Shown here: piece after piece, positions 42,340 to 54,400 of the stretch
Layout of the letters: the number at the start of each line of letters is the position of its first letter
Numbering within the stretch: the first letter of the stretch is position 1
Origin: Nautilus pompilius
Taxonomy: Eukaryota > Mollusca > Cephalopoda > Nautilida > Nautilidae
Assembly (NCBI GenBank): GCA_018389105.1
Contig: JACATO010000654.1
Coordinates: 434,001-498,000, forward strand
Direction of reading: 5' to 3'
Length of the DNA: 64,000 nucleotides
The notes under the pieces: model-generated
Seen by the model: the letters and a program-made list of their open reading frames with translations, nothing else
Databases searched by the model: none
Told to the model about the DNA's origin: nothing
Program-made: the position numbers and the translations under genes

Positions 42340-42412
42340 CGTCATCTCTCTCTCTCTCCATCTCTCTCTCTCTAATAACGTCATCTCGCCATCTCTCTCT
42401 CTCTCATATCCA
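39365..42412. repeat. 3 kb satellite: ~80 units of a CT-rich repeat with a GTAATAACGTCAT core
   Basis: I counted about 80 copies of (G)TAATAACGTCAT, separated by variable CT runs of the type CTCTCTCTCCATCTCTCT, for a mean spacing near 38 bp. Some subregions have regular 39-bp units (40100-40500), so the minus strand stays open there and encodes a Glu/Arg/Asp-rich repeat; this is a by-product. The core contains ACGTCA, a half-site-plus of the CREB/ATF element. The conserved core and sliding CT spacers suggest that selection, or unequal exchange anchored on the core, keeps the core uniform. Confidence 0.95.
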
Positions 42413-42429
42413 GGATACTCAACCTCAGA

Positions 42430-44900
42430 TCAGTTTTATTTAAAGAATATGAATTAAAAATTAGTTATAGAGAAAGGAAAAGGACTTTTTAAAATAAAGT
42501 AAATATAATAAATAAAAACAAAAAATATATATTATTTTACTTTTGCAATTCAGTAATTATTGAATTATAATTTCAAATTATATTTATAAAAGCTGTTTGC
42601 ATATTTAATTCGTATTAAATATAACTGTTATTTAGGGATCTGAATCTTGTCCAACAGCTCATGTAGTTTGAAACAAAAATGTCCTGAAATCGAAAAGTAC
42701 TAAGATGCAGATTCTACAAATGACTTATTATCTTTGGTCGACAGGGAATTTAAAAAATTGAAACTACAAGTTCTTCATGTACAACATCGCTTGATATTTT
42801 CAAATCTTAAAGTTTAAGGATAGAATATACTGATTATCCCATTTTATGTTAAACAGATAGCAAAAATACCAGAGAGAATAGGCTCCAGTAAGCTTTATTG
42901 CCTTTTGGTTATTGATTATGATTGGCAAAAATTAGCCACGTTACGTGCGCCCTTAGGAAAATCTATTTCTGTCCGTGCTTCTTAAATATGATCAACAAAT
43001 AATATCGACTTTCTAGCTTTTTGATTGAGGAGAATCAGAAACGAAGAATAATGATACCCTTATAATGAATGGTACAAGCGGCCACAGATGTGATATTTAA
43101 ATACAGTTGAGTATTTCTCGTATTCAATACGAAGAACACTGACAAACTGTAGAAAGAATGGAAGAATCGTGGAGAAAGTTTTGCTTTCTAAATTTAAAAG
43201 TAAAATGGTAAAATAATTCTTTATAAGAATGCACAGAAGACACAGCCATACGTTTCACTAGATTTGCATCACAGAGAACCATCAAATCCTTCTCCACCCC
43301 ATCTGAAAATGGTCGAAGGGAAATTCTAAATTCTACTGATTTACGTGGATCAGAAACTTCTCCATTAGAACAAAGTAATTTCGCTCTCGAAGACATGTCT
43401 GGTTTCTTTCCAGACATTGACATTCAATATAAGAGACAGGGAAAATAAAACATTTATAAAACACTTTTATAGGGGAGATAGAAATGTATCCAGCAAATAA
43501 TTACGTGATTAAAAGTATTGCGTAGATAATCAGTAATTGCTTACCTGCATTCAACTGACTTAATCCACGAAGGTTTCAGTTAATCTTTTAAACTTTTATA
43601 CGGTGGTTTCACAAAGGGAGAAATAGAAATACAAACCGCTCCCCAAGGGAGCGCCACAAAGTCAGGGGCAAACAGAAAATTCCCTTTTCCTGTTTAAAAA
43701 AAAAAAACGAGTTAGAATAATTTAGAAAATCAGAGAAATTTGCATAAATGTGAATTAGATACAAAAATTGTGACTTTGCTTATAAAATGAAATAAGAAGC
43801 TCACCTCGGAGTCTGTTAGACTGAATACATGAGGTTCACCAAGGATGTCTGTGTCCGGAGTCTTGTCCAGCAGCATTCTGGGTAATACGTAAGACCTGAT
43901 CATGCCGACCGAGTCCGGGATCCGGGACTAAACCCCCCCTAAAGATCTTTTATTAATTAGACGGATCTTTAATGAAACAATTTAGCCAAACCTGTTAAGA
44001 ACACGTAGACGTTAGCGACCAGAGAGATGGATCATATATGAAACTGACACCACGTGATCGGTTTCTTCTGCTCTGTGTTGAAAGTCGATTTATTGGTAAT
44101 AAATCAGTCGGCTTAAAGCGTTGGATCCAATAGATTAAATAAACAGTTTCCGTATTATCACGAATGGCATCGTTGGTCTAGAGATTAGCTCTACATTCTG
44201 ACAGAATCCACCAATTTTAAAACGTAGATAATTACATCTGAAGTCAAGAATTGTTAAAACTTTTAAATAAGATAACATAATAATAAATAAATATATTGGT
44301 TTTAACGATTTTGTTTTATTGTCATCTTTGATATTCACGTCATTTTCACGACTTTGATATCCCTTCAAATCACCTTATGACCTTTTTACAGGTACACGAC
44401 AGTTTTGACTACTACCCTGTCTCTTTAAATTAGGTAACACCTCACGCATGTGTTCATAATTGGCATTTAAAGGTTTTCATGCTGACAGACTACTGTTAGT
44501 GGGTGTCTATCATTATCGGGATTACCTGGACATTAGGAGCTCACATCTTCCATTTCCTTCGGGAGGGTTAATCTTGAGAGATCGAGATGAATTATACAGA
44601 TACCTGACACACAAAGAGAAAAGAGATGGGCCCAAGGCCATTCCTACTAAAGTCTTAACAATAGCCTATCAATATTTTAGAATATGTTTCAGAAGCTATC
44701 TCACCTGAAACCCAAACATCTATCAAACGTCAAGAGAAAATCAATTTACCAATATTTGGAATCGAATGAAACACGGAGCGCATACGAGAGGACTGAGTTT
44801 GTACTTGACATCGTAAAGGTAAAAGCAGTTTAATATTTTTTTAGAAAATAATAAAAAAATCTGCTTTAATATGAGACGCGTTGTCTCAAACCTATTGTCA
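42430..44900 (-). pseudogene. Decayed duplicate of the region 55050-58960 next to the GON gene
   Basis: Matched blocks, in the same order and orientation, are: GGGATCTGAATCTTGTCCAA at 42635 with GGGACCTGAACTTTATCCAA at 55145; GATTATGATTGGCAAA at 42913 with CAGTTATGACTGGCAAA at 55560; ACAAGCGGCCACAGAT at 43073 with ACAAGCAACCACAGGT at 55687; ACCATCAAATCC at 43279 and 56095; and ACCAATATTTGGAAT at 44750 with TCATCAATATTTGGTAT at 58870. The block at 43250-43310 corresponds to the short GON-gene exon at 56076-56136 (GGATTTGATGGT on the minus strand) but no longer reads through or ends in a usable donor. No GON exons remain to its left, where the satellite now lies. Confidence 0.65.
43805..43903 (-). 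other. Possible first coding exon, unrecognised (33 codons)
   Basis: On the minus strand an ATG opens a clean 33-codon frame beginning MIRSYVLPRMLLDKT and ending EPHVFSLTDSE at a good donor (GAG|GTGAGC), phase 0. An acceptor after a pyrimidine run lies 115 bases on (exon start 43689), but the joined frame stops after 26 more codons. It may be a small protein, a relic, or the start of a gene whose next exon I did not find. Confidence 0.35.
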
Positions 44901-44909
44901 GATTGTACA

Positions 44910-47120
44910 TGACTGAATATAGTAATTGCCTTACATATTTTGTTACCTGTGTCAGAATTATCATAATTACTCTGCTGTCCGGGTTGTACCACAAGTCTCA
45001 GATACAGAGGCTGTGACGACGAGGAGGTTGAGCGCGTCTCTCCCCCCCCCTGATTGTCGCTCAGCCACAGAGAATCTGAATTTTCCCATTTTTTTTTTCT
45101 TCTTCAAGAAAAACTGCTTTTGGTTCGTTAGTGCCCACCTGTTTACGTCACCTGTTTGTTCAGTTTGTATCTTTTTCATGAAATTAAACCATAATTCCCA
45201 TTTCTTCAAAAATGCCACCTAAGTCCATAAGGCAGGAGCAAGCCACACAATGTGCGGGTCAGATTACCAAAATTTCCGATTCCAGTTGAACCGCAGAATC
45301 TTATCTTCAGACAGGTGTCGGTGATGATCGCCATGGGTCAGAATTCGCCGGTCCTCTCTGTTCGAATTTCGGTAAAAGCATTTAACACTCAACAGATTTT
45401 ACTTGGAACAATAAATTTAGAAAACGCAAACATATTTCGACAATTTTCCCACCCAAAAACCTGCAGTCGGTTGCATCATTCGCCTTAGAGGCAACACTGT
45501 TAATGCGATGTGAAGCAAGTGAATGGAATAACAAGGAAGTCGATAATAGTTATTGGTCAGATGTGGTAGCGCGACCAGAATTGGGGTTTACTTTGTGCCG
45601 GTGACTTTCCAGCCCCTACCTGTCATAGTTGACACTAAAGCAGCAATAAAGAGACCTGACGTGTAAAACAAAGGAAGTCATAAATCTATAAACATTTCCC
45701 ATAATTCTTATTCTTTAAATGAAAGATCTCACATCTAAATCTTATATCCTTATGTTTATGACTAAGTGATTGCAAACATTCAGTTCATCTCATAACACCG
45801 ATGAAGCAATAATTATTTTATCGATTAAAAATGTCTTTTTTTTTTATTTTCAGTAGTGCCTGGGATTATGGACTCCAGTGTATCTTGGAATTTTTACAAA
45901 TATTCTTCCAATCTCTAATAACTGACTGTCTACTCAAACTCGTTCAGTGCTCATCAGATTTTGTATATTTCCTCTTTTGATTGATTTTATTCCAGCTTTT
46001 AAAATTATGTTCCTATTTTGGTGGGTTTCTTTCTCGAGTCTTTGCCCCTTGAAACGTCTCTTGATTTCTCAAACTGCGCTCTGTTTTGTGCCTGACTTTA
46101 CACCTTAAGGATCCCGGGAGGACGAGGAGTCTTTAATATCCAACGGATACTGAATTATTGGAGAAAGTTTGACGTAGATTTACTGGAAGGTTTCCAGATC
46201 TTTACCATTTGGAATACACAGAATGATTAGAAGTGCTGTGTACACCAAGGCTAATTTCTTGACTGTCCTCCGTAGACTAATAAAGGTGAGGGTTTTAATT
46301 AGGCAATTGGCTGAGACCCTGGAAGTTCATTTTAAAATAGAATTGTTAAAGAGTTGGATAAATTGCAGGTGTGGGATGTTAACAGGGACAGCATTGAACA
46401 GTTTATAAATTGGGTCCATGGCCATTTCACTTCCTGGGAGCCTCTTGTAAGACCCTTGACAGGTTTACTTACCCATTGAACTTCCTTCAACTATATTAAG
46501 ATAAACTATAAGAAAGTATGCTAAACTATTAACCTTCTTTGGATAAGAAACAAATTTAATTAACAAGTAGGTGGTAGAAGAAATTACTGATATAGATAAA
46601 TAGATCCAATGGGGTGCAGCGTGTTATCGAAGGTGTAATTTTATCCATCATCAGCTGACATATGATTATATGTAATCATTGGTGAAATAAGAAAAAGAAA
46701 GGGAATTTAAACTTCAACATCTAAATACAATTCTTTGCCCTCTCCAACCATCATCCACCTGACCTGAAGTGCTGACAGGTGCTGTGGACCCGCCTACAAG
46801 CAAGGAGACTTGTCTCTCTTACCCAGAGGTTTCTATTAACCGGACTCAACACGTGACATACTCGTCTAATTTACTATTTTAGGGAAACCGTCAATTAGGA
46901 AAGGCCAAGTGGGCCCTGAAACCCTATTTAATAAAAACCCGTCGAGTTTTATACGCAGAAATTACTTTGATTATCGTTTTAGTTACCAGCCCTACAGGTC
47001 TTTTTTAAAAGATGTGGGGTGTCCACCTTAATTTCTAGGCTGTAATCTGATTTTCAAATAAAAGTATTTCCGGTGCAAGGGACAAAACTCTTTATACCAT
47101 TAAACATGGTATTGCTTTAT
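44910..47120. other. No gene recognised
   Basis: This is AT-rich sequence with short, unrecognised open frames and no convincing splice-bounded exon. There are no clear repeats except poly-C/poly-T runs near 45045-45100. Confidence 0.5.
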
Positions 47121-47175
47121 TTTAATAATAATAATATAATAATAATAATAATAATAATATAATAATAATAAATTT
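47121..47175. repeat. (AAT)n microsatellite
   Basis: A run of TAATAATAA units with two one-base interruptions (ATAATATAAT), next to the left end of arm B of the inverted duplication. Confidence 0.9.
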
Positions 47176-47955
47176 ATAGGTATTTGAATCGTCTGATATC
47201 TTACACAGGGCAGAAAAGTAACATACAGAGCCTTATACATGTGAAATGGTGATTTCTAATGAAAATGGTTGGCAAGTTTGTTAGTGAGGATCCAGCAGAT
47301 ACTTGGAGATAACAGCAACTTGAAAGTTCGGATTAGTTTCAGCAATACAGCTTGTGTGACCATCTCTGAGAACTTTCCGTATTGTAGTCCGTAAGTCTCT
47401 CCAGCAGCTTCCGTGGATGTTTTAAAGTTAAATAAAATACATTCTGATGTCTGTTGCCAAATGACAGGATATTTCTGGTTAACTGGAGAGAACAGAGAAT
47501 TTAGCTTTCATATACTAATAGAATTATTGAAATAAATTTTTGCTTGGGAAAATTACAATTATCATGATACTATTTTGGTCAGGCTTTCCTTGATCATCCC
47601 TTGTGACTATATTTCATAGTAGGTTCTGTAGCCAGTACACTTATGACCTGTATACAGTACATTTATGTTCTGTAGTGAGTACGTGTTCAGTCGTAATACT
47701 TATTAAGAGAATTACATGCATAAAAAAGTGAAAAACCAATGGAAAGATGGTAAAAGATTTATGGTGTATATGGTGTTTATAAATTTGTGTTACCTTTGAA
47801 TTCATGCACATAACAGTAAATCTAATAGTGTGTGTGATAGTTGGTAGGACATCCATGATGTATCAACTTGCTCCAGCTGTGACCCTTTGACACTTGATGG
47901 TGGAGATTAGAACACAAGGCTTGATTTTATAAACAGTCATTCTCACTTATCTTAG

Positions 47956-48086
47956 AGCCAGATTCTATTCATGTTCTCTGCTACAAAGGTTCAGCTGCAC
48001 AAAATTCCAATAATGGAGAAGTGTCCTTCTCAAATCATCTTGGACTTGTGTTAGATGCTGTTAACATCAGGTGGGACTGCATACTA
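47956..48086 (+). other. Twin of the exon-like block at 33357-33488, arm B
   Basis: Acceptor CTTATCTTAG, then an open frame encoding VLCYKGSAAQNSNNGEVSFS and VNIRWDCI, then GTAACT. Relative to arm A the start of the block has changed by one base in length, while the frame in the shared part is intact. The product is unrecognised. Confidence 0.4.
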
Positions 48087-48719
48087 GTAACTTCATCTGT
48101 TTTGTGTAGAAAGCAATTTACCTGTCATAACTATTGAATTTGTTAAGTGATTGAATGTATGTGTTTAACTAAAATGTCACTACTGTCAATATGCCTGATC
48201 TTCCTGCACATAGAAGATGAAGAAAAAGATTTGGCACTAATATTGTTTTATCCTGTACATATCAGGTCAGGTGTTACCTCCCTTACTCCACCTGGCCCCA
48301 GTCTAAGTGTTGTGTTGAACTGTCTGGGCATGTAATCAGCAGACTGGTGATGTAAAACAGGAGGGATGAAGAGATATATGGATTTGGGGTTAGAGAGGGT
48401 TATATCGGCAAGGAGAGTTGTGCTTGACGCAGCCCCTATTCCTCAATTTATGCCTAGTAATACAGATTTTGAGGGTGTTGCAGTGACTATGCTCCCCTGT
48501 TGGTATACAAAAGGTTAACACAGGTTAACAAGCACCTTTTACTAAAAGTAATATTTGCTAATTTCTTGATTAGTCAATGATCAAATAAGATTAAAGTGTC
48601 ATTGCTCACTCTATAGGATTATGCAGATTAAGTGATTACCCAATCACAAGTAACGGGCATAACCTGTTGGAGTATTACATACACATATATATATATACAC
48701 TACATATTAACATGATACA

Positions 48720-48912
48720 TCTTGGGTTATCTCTTATGGAGCAGGTGATGACCTGTGATTACATCACTGTGCTGCTGAGGTTGAGTCCTGGTAAAACCCA
48801 ACTCACTGAGGTGTACCTTCCCTGGGATGACTTCTTCTCCATCATCATCATCATCACCAGCTACGTGATTGTATTGATTTACTTCCAAATCTAAAACTGA
48901 ACAGTTAGTCAT
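48720..48912 (+). mobile_element. tRNA-derived SINE-like copy
   Basis: The head contains GCTGAGGTTGAGTCCTGG, with a B-box-like GGTTGAGTCC. The body has CCTTCCCTGGGATGACTTCT, a CATCATCATCATCACC run, and ends with ACTTCCAAATCTAAAAC. It pairs with the copy at 31075-31245 and lies at the right edge of arm B. Confidence 0.55.
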
Positions 48913-49945
48913 TTCTTAGCAAGTCCTTGGGTAGACATCTTCCGGTAGATGGTTGAGGTGTTGATTCAGTAGTACTGGTTAATTTCCTATCACTTACTTG
49001 TAATCAGTCAGTATCTTCCATGACCATCTTCAGTATTCTCATGCTGTGGTTATAGAGAAACAGAAAAAAACAGGTCTTTGATAACTATACCTGTAATAGA
49101 TCTGTATAGCATCAGGTAATCATTATTGACAACATGGAAGGTTTACCTTCATTGCATCATGACCACCCCCCCCCCCCACTATTTTCACCTTATTTAAGTA
49201 CTGGGGCCATTAAAATGGAGCCCAGTCGGATACCTCTATGGTGCTGGGATTTACAGGACTGAGATGTCTTCTGTATAACCTTTGGCTGTAAACTCATTAG
49301 ATATTTGCACCTGTCAAAACTTAAAACAATATTTCATCTATTTACCATTAAAGCGGGTAAACAGAGTAGGACATCTTTACGAATCACAGTGTGAATCCTG
49401 TTCTCCCAATTTGCAACTAGAAGCCGATAAGTTTAATTAGTGTACAGGTGATATACTTCAGCTCTAAGACAACAGATCGGTTCTGCTCGGATAATACTGA
49501 CCCTGTGCAGACATTTTGAAGATTTATTCACTGATAGGTTACAGCTGATTATTAGTAAACATGGTAAATAAAACAGAACATTATCACTTACGGAGTTTGC
49601 TGATTTTATGGCGAATTTCTGCTTTGTAGTTAGGGTTGTCATGGGTACAGGGTTGAGCTCTGAGTATACAGCTGAAGGTAGATATTTATATTGTTATTTT
49701 ATGGTGCCGCCAAGTTTTTGGTTACGGCTGTAGTTTTTTAACTGAAGTACGATGTTTCTTTAGTGTATATTTTGATTCCTAAGGTTGACAGCTCTTGATG
49801 CCCATAAAAGTAGTCTGGTTAATCTCCCTTTTGTAATATCCCAGCATCCACACCGGATGTGCAACACTGACTTATATCAAAGATGCTATGGAACATTGTG
49901 GTGGTCTCCTGTATCCAAAGAAGGTGAATAACGACAATATCAAGA

Positions 49946-50281
49946 GTGGGCCGCATTCACTCACATCCAGATACTGAAGAAGAATGTTGGTTTCATCAGC
50001 TGCGGATTTTAATCTGTGTCATAGATATCTTTATTTTGTGTTTCAATGAAACGTCAATCGACCGTGAATTCAAACACTTTCTTATTGTAACTATTTCAGA
50101 CTTTATAAGTGAAACTCAGCAAAATATCTTAGTTAACTATCAAAAATGGACAACTGATCAGATCGATGAGGTGATTAAATTTTATTTCAAAACAGTAAAA
50201 CATCTACAGATCTGTGTAAACTCACATAAACCACCCAGAATCTGCTCAAATGATTATCAGCCAACAACAAATCACACGTGA
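49946..50281 (+). other. Unrecognised 111-codon open frame
   Basis: The frame is open from a GTG codon, with no clear ATG, to a TGA. It has an ordinary amino-acid mix (HPDTEEECWFHQLRILI, then an Asp/Glu/Lys-rich helix-like part ending KTVKHLQICVNS). A possible acceptor CCCAG lies about 100 bases upstream (near 49844), followed by an open stretch in another frame. No family was recognised. It may be an exon of a lineage-specific or decayed gene. Confidence 0.25.
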
Positions 50282-51497
50282 CACTGGTGCCGTCAACTTT
50301 CGCCCCTTAACCCTGACTCCAACCCTTTTTGGGGCCCTCAGCCCCACAGTACTCGAATATTCTCCAGGACACCTGACATGAACTTAAACATTTGGCCTCC
50401 TGATTTCCACCTAAGTCTGCAGACTTCGTTCATTAGCGCATAAAGGCCATTTTATAGCTGGGGACACAGAATGGAATCAGCTTCACATTCAGCATCTGAT
50501 GGCCACAGATCCGTCCTGTCTGAAGCCTCCGCCGAATGGTGGAGTTCCCACCAAATCAGCAGAGTATCTCTGGGATCAATTTATCACAATCGATAATAAA
50601 AAATCCTTGCTCATCAGTGGTGAAAAATATTTACCTGTTGTTAATGATATTTAGGAACCTCAGCTTTGATGCTGAAAGTGCCTACATTCCAAAATTATCA
50701 GATGGATGCTGTGTTCATTGATCCGTGGCGATTCTTGAGCAGTATATTACAGTGAAGAGATGTGAATACGACAGCAGTCAAGCGAAACATACGGCAGACG
50801 TATCTTTTGATAATCGACCTGAGCTGAGAATTTAGTTGCTTGTTGTACTGTTAGAGACATTAGTGCCGCCATTCGTCACATTGATGAAATTATGAGATAC
50901 GGAGGATGAAAAGAATACAGTTTAACACTCCTGTCTGATTGAGGAAAGATTTTGAAGTTGTAAGATTGTAAGGTGAAGTGAATTGTGGCAAAGTTTGGAC
51001 AGAAATCAACAATTTTTCTGGACACAAAACTTAAAAGATGATTAAATATTTTTCGAGTAACCAAAGGAAAGATGTCAGATTATGAGCCGGTCTGCTTCCG
51101 GTTTATATAAGATGGGATTTATCACTAATCAATTCTTTTCAGAGATTAACTAATATCAATTAATAAAGAATCCAGTTTGTGTTGTGTCCAGATGTGGAGA
51201 AAGGGCCCCTTTCATAATTTGGTGCTTAATGTAGTTTAAATAAGGTTAGCACGTGATTACATCCAGGCTTCCAGAAGTGATACCTTGGGATTGTATCACC
51301 TGTGTGAATCTTGTGAACAAATAATCAGCACTGAGGTGAAAATTGCTATTCATCAAATTGAATTATCTACACAAATTAGAAAGATGCTGCACCTCACCCT
51401 ACAATGGCGGGCTTAAGGTAATATGGCCGGAGACGGAGATTTCGTAAGTTACAGGCTGAATAAATTCGCTCCTCTTCAGCCGGAGGTGGTGAAGATG

Positions 51498-54400
51498 TTA
51501 CTTTACCGAAAAGTTAGCCCCCATAGTACAGGGAGGCGCAGTGTTTGGCGCTGGAGTCGGGTGGAGCTGAAACAGAGAACACAGCACAAAATAAGAAGTT
51601 AACTTGAAAATACAGGAAAGAAAGCTACTACATCAGGTAATGATGCTGAATGTCAACAGGTAAAATTATCTTTATACAAGATGATTGCTACCTGGAAAAT
51701 ATTTTTAAAATGATTAAGATAATCGGATTAACAATTATTCCCTATTTCTCAAAAGAATACAATCATTTTGTACCTGAATAATTAAATAAGACAATTTAGT
51801 TCTTTGATTACTAAGTCACACCTGAATTTCATAGATGTTCTGTGAGGCAAACAGTGAAATAGGCCGCTTGAAGGTTTCCTGCTTCTTGGTGCTAATTTTG
51901 ATGAAGAATAGAAATATAGATGCAGAGAAAATCACTGCTACAGGTGAGGAACCAGAAGACAAGAAAAACAAATGCAAATTATCGATGTCTTTAATTATTT
52001 TACTGTTGTTTTTGATGGTTGTTGTCATACCTGTGGAGTCTAATTGGAGAGTCATTGGACCGTCAGGTCTGCAGCCTCCGCACCAACCTCCGCACACCGC
52101 TGTTATCTTTCTGCCATCAGCTGACCTCTCTAAACTGTCCCTTCTTCCCTTATGGCCCCTAAGCTTCCACTGCAACTGAAACAATCACCGAAAACGTAGA
52201 GTTGACTTAGCAATACCTTTACTGATTGGCTCCTCCCCTCTACCTTCTGGGGTTGATGGCTGCCAATATTGTAGATAAAGCAGGGAGAAAACGCTCGAAA
52301 CAATGGCAGACTCTCATTGTTTGATATTTAAAGGAACTTCGATCCTGCAAATTGAATATTTTATAGTAACTAATTAAAAACCCCAAATTATTTAACGGTA
52401 ATTGGTCCCTAAAGGTGTCCACTACACAGCCCCGAATACATAATGAAATAAAACAGGTTTGTTTGATACGATATAAAATTCAGAATTGTTTTTCACATTT
52501 ATATCCCAAGGAATATGGAACACTTACCGTCCTATTGACCAGCAAACCTGATCCTCTGGTGTTGATGGTCATGGTGCCTAATTTTCTACAACTGCTTAAT
52601 GTGTCAGTGTTATACACACAGTCTGCGGCAGCACCAAAGTTCCGCCGATTCCCTGTTGTACTGCTGAAGGTGAAGTCACTCCTCACAACCTGCATTGTCT
52701 GCAATTGATACGATTCCCTCTCATCATCTCAATGGAGAGTTTATAATTCTCAAGATAGCACTATTTCTCTTGTCTACAAAATGTTTAAGCAGAACATAAC
52801 AAAGATACATTGACGCAAAACTTTTAATGTGAGAGTCCCCCCCTGTCATTATTTAAGGAAATGGTAGTGCGTGTTCCTCGAGGTATCGATTATACATATC
52901 ACTTAGTAATCATCCGGATCATAAATGAAGCTGAGCGATCTGTTATATTGTAGATTAGTAAATGTAAGTGTTAACGTCTAAAACCGCCATTATACCATAG
53001 ACATGGCGTCGTCGCATTAATGTCTTTAAAGGGGGACTCTTACATAATGATAACAGCCCCTAACCAAGACGTTAGGTGCTGTAACAGTAGAATAAATAAT
53101 GTATTAATATTTTTCTTGTTGAACTCATTCACTTTCCTTTATGCTCTTCAGTAATTAAATCTACCTCTTCCCTTGTCCATGGTAAAAAGTACAAACGATC
53201 GTATTCACTCTTGGTTGGTACCTCCAGCTGACCAAAGGTTCACTCGGCAGCTCTTATTTCTCCATTCTAGGTATCACGTGGTTATCTGTTGGTATCACGT
53301 GGTTATCTGTTAGGTATCACGTGGTTATCTGAACCCTGCTGAACCAGATTTATTCCACAGAACAGCAGTGTACCATGAAGCTGACTGCCAAACCCGTCCT
53401 GGGAAACCTAAATAAGCCATATTTCTAATATAACCTTATTAGAGTATTTAATACTTAGCACTTTCGATAATCACAAGGTGCTTTGTTTGTTCATATCTGT
53501 TTAAACCAGACTTACTTTAATTTGGATTCTAATTTTGTTGAATCTTGTAGTTCCATGTTTTCCCAAGGACCAGTCTTCCACGGTTGAGCAGTCAGCGTTC
53601 CCTGTCATTTTCCTGGGTGGGTAGATGACGATGTTTTTCTCGGGTAGGGTCACGTATTCAGTGGGCGAGTCGGTGCTCATGTTATGACAGTAAATCTTCA
53701 CCCTTCTACCCTGGAGGCCGACGGGGTAGATCCAGTACTCGCCGTCCGGCAGCTCCTCGTTGCTGCAGTCCTGCACATCTTTACAGCTTTGTACAGCTGT
53801 TGTGAATAAAAGAGAAGGGAAATATGGACGAAGTGTAGCCACTGTCCATTATACCGGCGGTACAAGGGGGTCGTCTTTTCTACTGTTTAATAGACAGAGT
53901 CACCACCGGATCTCAGGAAGAGTGAAGCATTCTGGGACTGAAATTATTTAATCCCGCTTGCAGTCATAGAAAAGGGGGCAGAATTTTCAAAATGATGAAG
54001 AGGTTTTCTCTTAGACGTTTTTTTTTTTTTTTTTACGACCCAGAAAAGCCGGGATTTAAGTCCCTCAGTACTTTCTTTAGGTACGCCTTTCCATCGTGGC
54101 GAATTCCCGGAGGTCCCCCGTGTCGGCCTAGGTGTGAACCCCGAATGTCGGACAACATGAAGCCCAGTTGAATAACGACTCGTGTCACCCACGAGAGATT
54201 GTGAGATGAATTTCTGAATCTGGCTGCGCCATCAAATCGCAGAATAAAATAATACAAGTGTTGAAGATCGGAAAACCTGTCACGGTCGGTTTGTTAAAGT
54301 AGGCGATTCGACAGAGAGAGAGAGAGAGAGAGCAAAGAACACGGGATCACCTGATGATGGCGGATGTCAAACGGTAACCGAAAAAAGAACCCGGGGGCTT

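Larger units (their letters stand above)
47225..49000. repeat. Arm B of the inverted segmental duplication
   Basis: It matches the reverse complement of 34290-32935 and then of 31245-30950. The best-conserved part (47980-48500) differs from arm A by only a few percent by eye, while the flanks are clearly more diverged. The segment corresponding to the phosphatase promoter and exons 1-2 is absent. Confidence 0.8.

Noticed and set aside
40112-42361. Several minus-strand frames of Glu/Arg/Asp-rich repeats (up to 142 codons)
   Set aside because: They are translations of the CT satellite and stay open only where the local spacing is a multiple of three; the frame changes along the array.
39365-42412. 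CRISPR-like array
   Set aside because: Repeats are short and separated by low-complexity CT runs rather than unique spacers, and the genome is clearly an animal's.
51835-52179. 114-codon plus-strand frame
   Set aside because: It is the antisense shadow of the GON-gene 3' exons, which have domain support and splice sites.
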